Shown here: positions 5,923 through 6,287 of the stretch, piece by piece
Numbering within the stretch: position 1 is the stretch's first letter
How the letters are laid out: every line of letters begins with the position of its first letter
Assembly (NCBI GenBank): GCA_002414905.1
Contig: DIAY01000129.1
Span: forward strand, 1 to 6,287
Length of the DNA stretch: 6,287 nt
DNA from: Holophagales bacterium UBA5066
GTDB taxonomy: Bacteria; Acidobacteriota; Thermoanaerobaculia; UBA5066
Direction: 5' to 3'
The notes under the pieces: generated by a model
The model's database searches: none
Told to the model about the DNA's origin: nothing
The model's input: only the letters and a program-made list of their open reading frames with translations
Program-made: the position numbers and the translations under genes

Positions 5923-6287
5923 GAGGGGACCGGGCCGAGCGCTTCAGGCTTTCCTTCGGCCAGGATCCGGACCAGCTCTTCGTGGAAGAAGTCCGCCGAG
6001 GCGCGAACATGCTCCGGGGTCCTCTCGGCGTAGACCTGACGGCTCCGCTCGATGTCGTCCTTCAGCCGGACGTAGAGGTCACCCGCGACTCGTCCCTCGG
6101 TCACTTTGCGCTCGTTGTAGAGCTTGATCTCGGAGACGAGGAGGCGGGCGATTCGGCGCGCGTCGTCGACGGCCCGCTGCGGGTCGTCGGCACCCCGGGA
6201 CGACCGGGCACGGGGGACGAACCCCGGCGGCGGCGCGACCGGAGCGGAGGGGGAAGCGGCCCCTTCGAGGATCGGGGCAGGCGGCGG
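5919..6287 (-). CDS. Unrecognised protein with Pro-rich linker and conserved-looking C-terminal helical module, 5' partial
   Basis: The last 122 codons and the stop of a gene whose start lies beyond the right edge. The frame is open to 6287, so the in-frame GTG at 6102-6104 is probably an internal valine rather than a start. The visible part begins with about 30 Pro/Ala-rich residues (about 6195-6287), a linker after some unseen N-terminal domain. An 80-residue charged, helix-prone region follows: DDARRIARLLVSEIKLYNE (6111-6167), KVTEGRVAGDLYVRLKDDIE (6048-6107), then a segment containing ADFFHEELVRILAEG (about 5952-5996). From memory, similar C-terminal modules (ARLLVSEIxLYN, then DLYxRLKxDIxRSR) recur in uncharacterised acidobacterial and deltaproteobacterial proteins, some with an N-terminal zinc ribbon. 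That is recollection, not a search. No membrane segment is visible. It is followed directly by slt, probably in one operon. I assign no function. Confidence 0.75.
   Translation of the reverse strand, partial: PPPAPILEGAASPSAPVAPPPGFVPRARSSRGADDPQRAVDDARRIARLLVSEIKLYNERKVTEGRVAGDLYVRLKDDIERSRQVYAERTPEHVRASADFFHEELVRILAEGKPEALGPVPS

Noticed and set aside
5036..6127. Open frame of 363 codons on the plus strand across the slt and right-edge junction
   Set aside because: It is Ser/Arg/Ala-rich low complexity and antisense to both supported minus-strand genes, with no domain signal.
1..6287. Mobile elements, tRNA or rRNA genes, CRISPR repeats, phage or toxin-antitoxin genes
   Set aside because: No transposase, terminal repeats, regularly spaced direct repeats, tRNA-like arms or small toxin-like pairs were seen. 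The genes fill nearly all the window and share the same composition, so there is no sign of recent transfer.

Overview
The window is very GC-rich bacterial DNA, clearly above 65% by eye, with G or C at most third codon positions. It is almost fully coding: five protein genes with recognisable families or modules, plus a sixth, unassigned gene cut by the right edge. I saw no rRNA, tRNA, CRISPR array, insertion sequence or phage gene. The base composition, the DAHP synthase fused to a C-terminal chorismate mutase, and the helical C-terminal module of the right-edge gene suggest an Acidobacteriota-like or Myxococcota/deltaproteobacterial chromosome. That placement is an impression from memory, not a computed result.

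Layout, left to right. (1) Positions 1-1263, + strand: a type I-beta DAHP synthase with a C-terminal AroQ chorismate mutase, cut by the left edge. (2) Positions 1250-1669, - strand: a YjbQ/UPF0047 protein whose 3' end overlaps the first gene by 14 bp. (3) Positions 1670-1781: the only real intergenic gap, lying between divergent genes. (4) Positions 1782-2252 and 2262-3686, + strand: a Fur-family metalloregulator followed 9 bp later by a class I CPD photolyase, probably one operon. (5) Positions 3670-5886 (possibly to 5922), - strand: a large Slt70-like soluble lytic transglycosylase, overlapping the photolyase 3' end by 17 bp. (6) Positions 5919-6287, - strand: the C-terminal part of an unrecognised protein, a proline-rich linker followed by a charged helical module, running off the right edge and probably co-transcribed with the transglycosylase.

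The genes do not form one pathway. They cover the entry to aromatic amino-acid synthesis, metal or oxidative-stress regulation next to light-driven DNA repair, and cell-wall turnover. The window looks like ordinary, tightly packed core chromosome, and I did not find a convincing new system. The points most worth a second look are: the start of the transglycosylase, where a signal peptide appears only if translation begins at a CTG overlapping the upstream stop codon; the helical module of the right-edge protein; the fur-photolyase pairing; the ACT-like N-terminus of the DAHP synthase; and the two convergent gene pairs whose 3' ends overlap.
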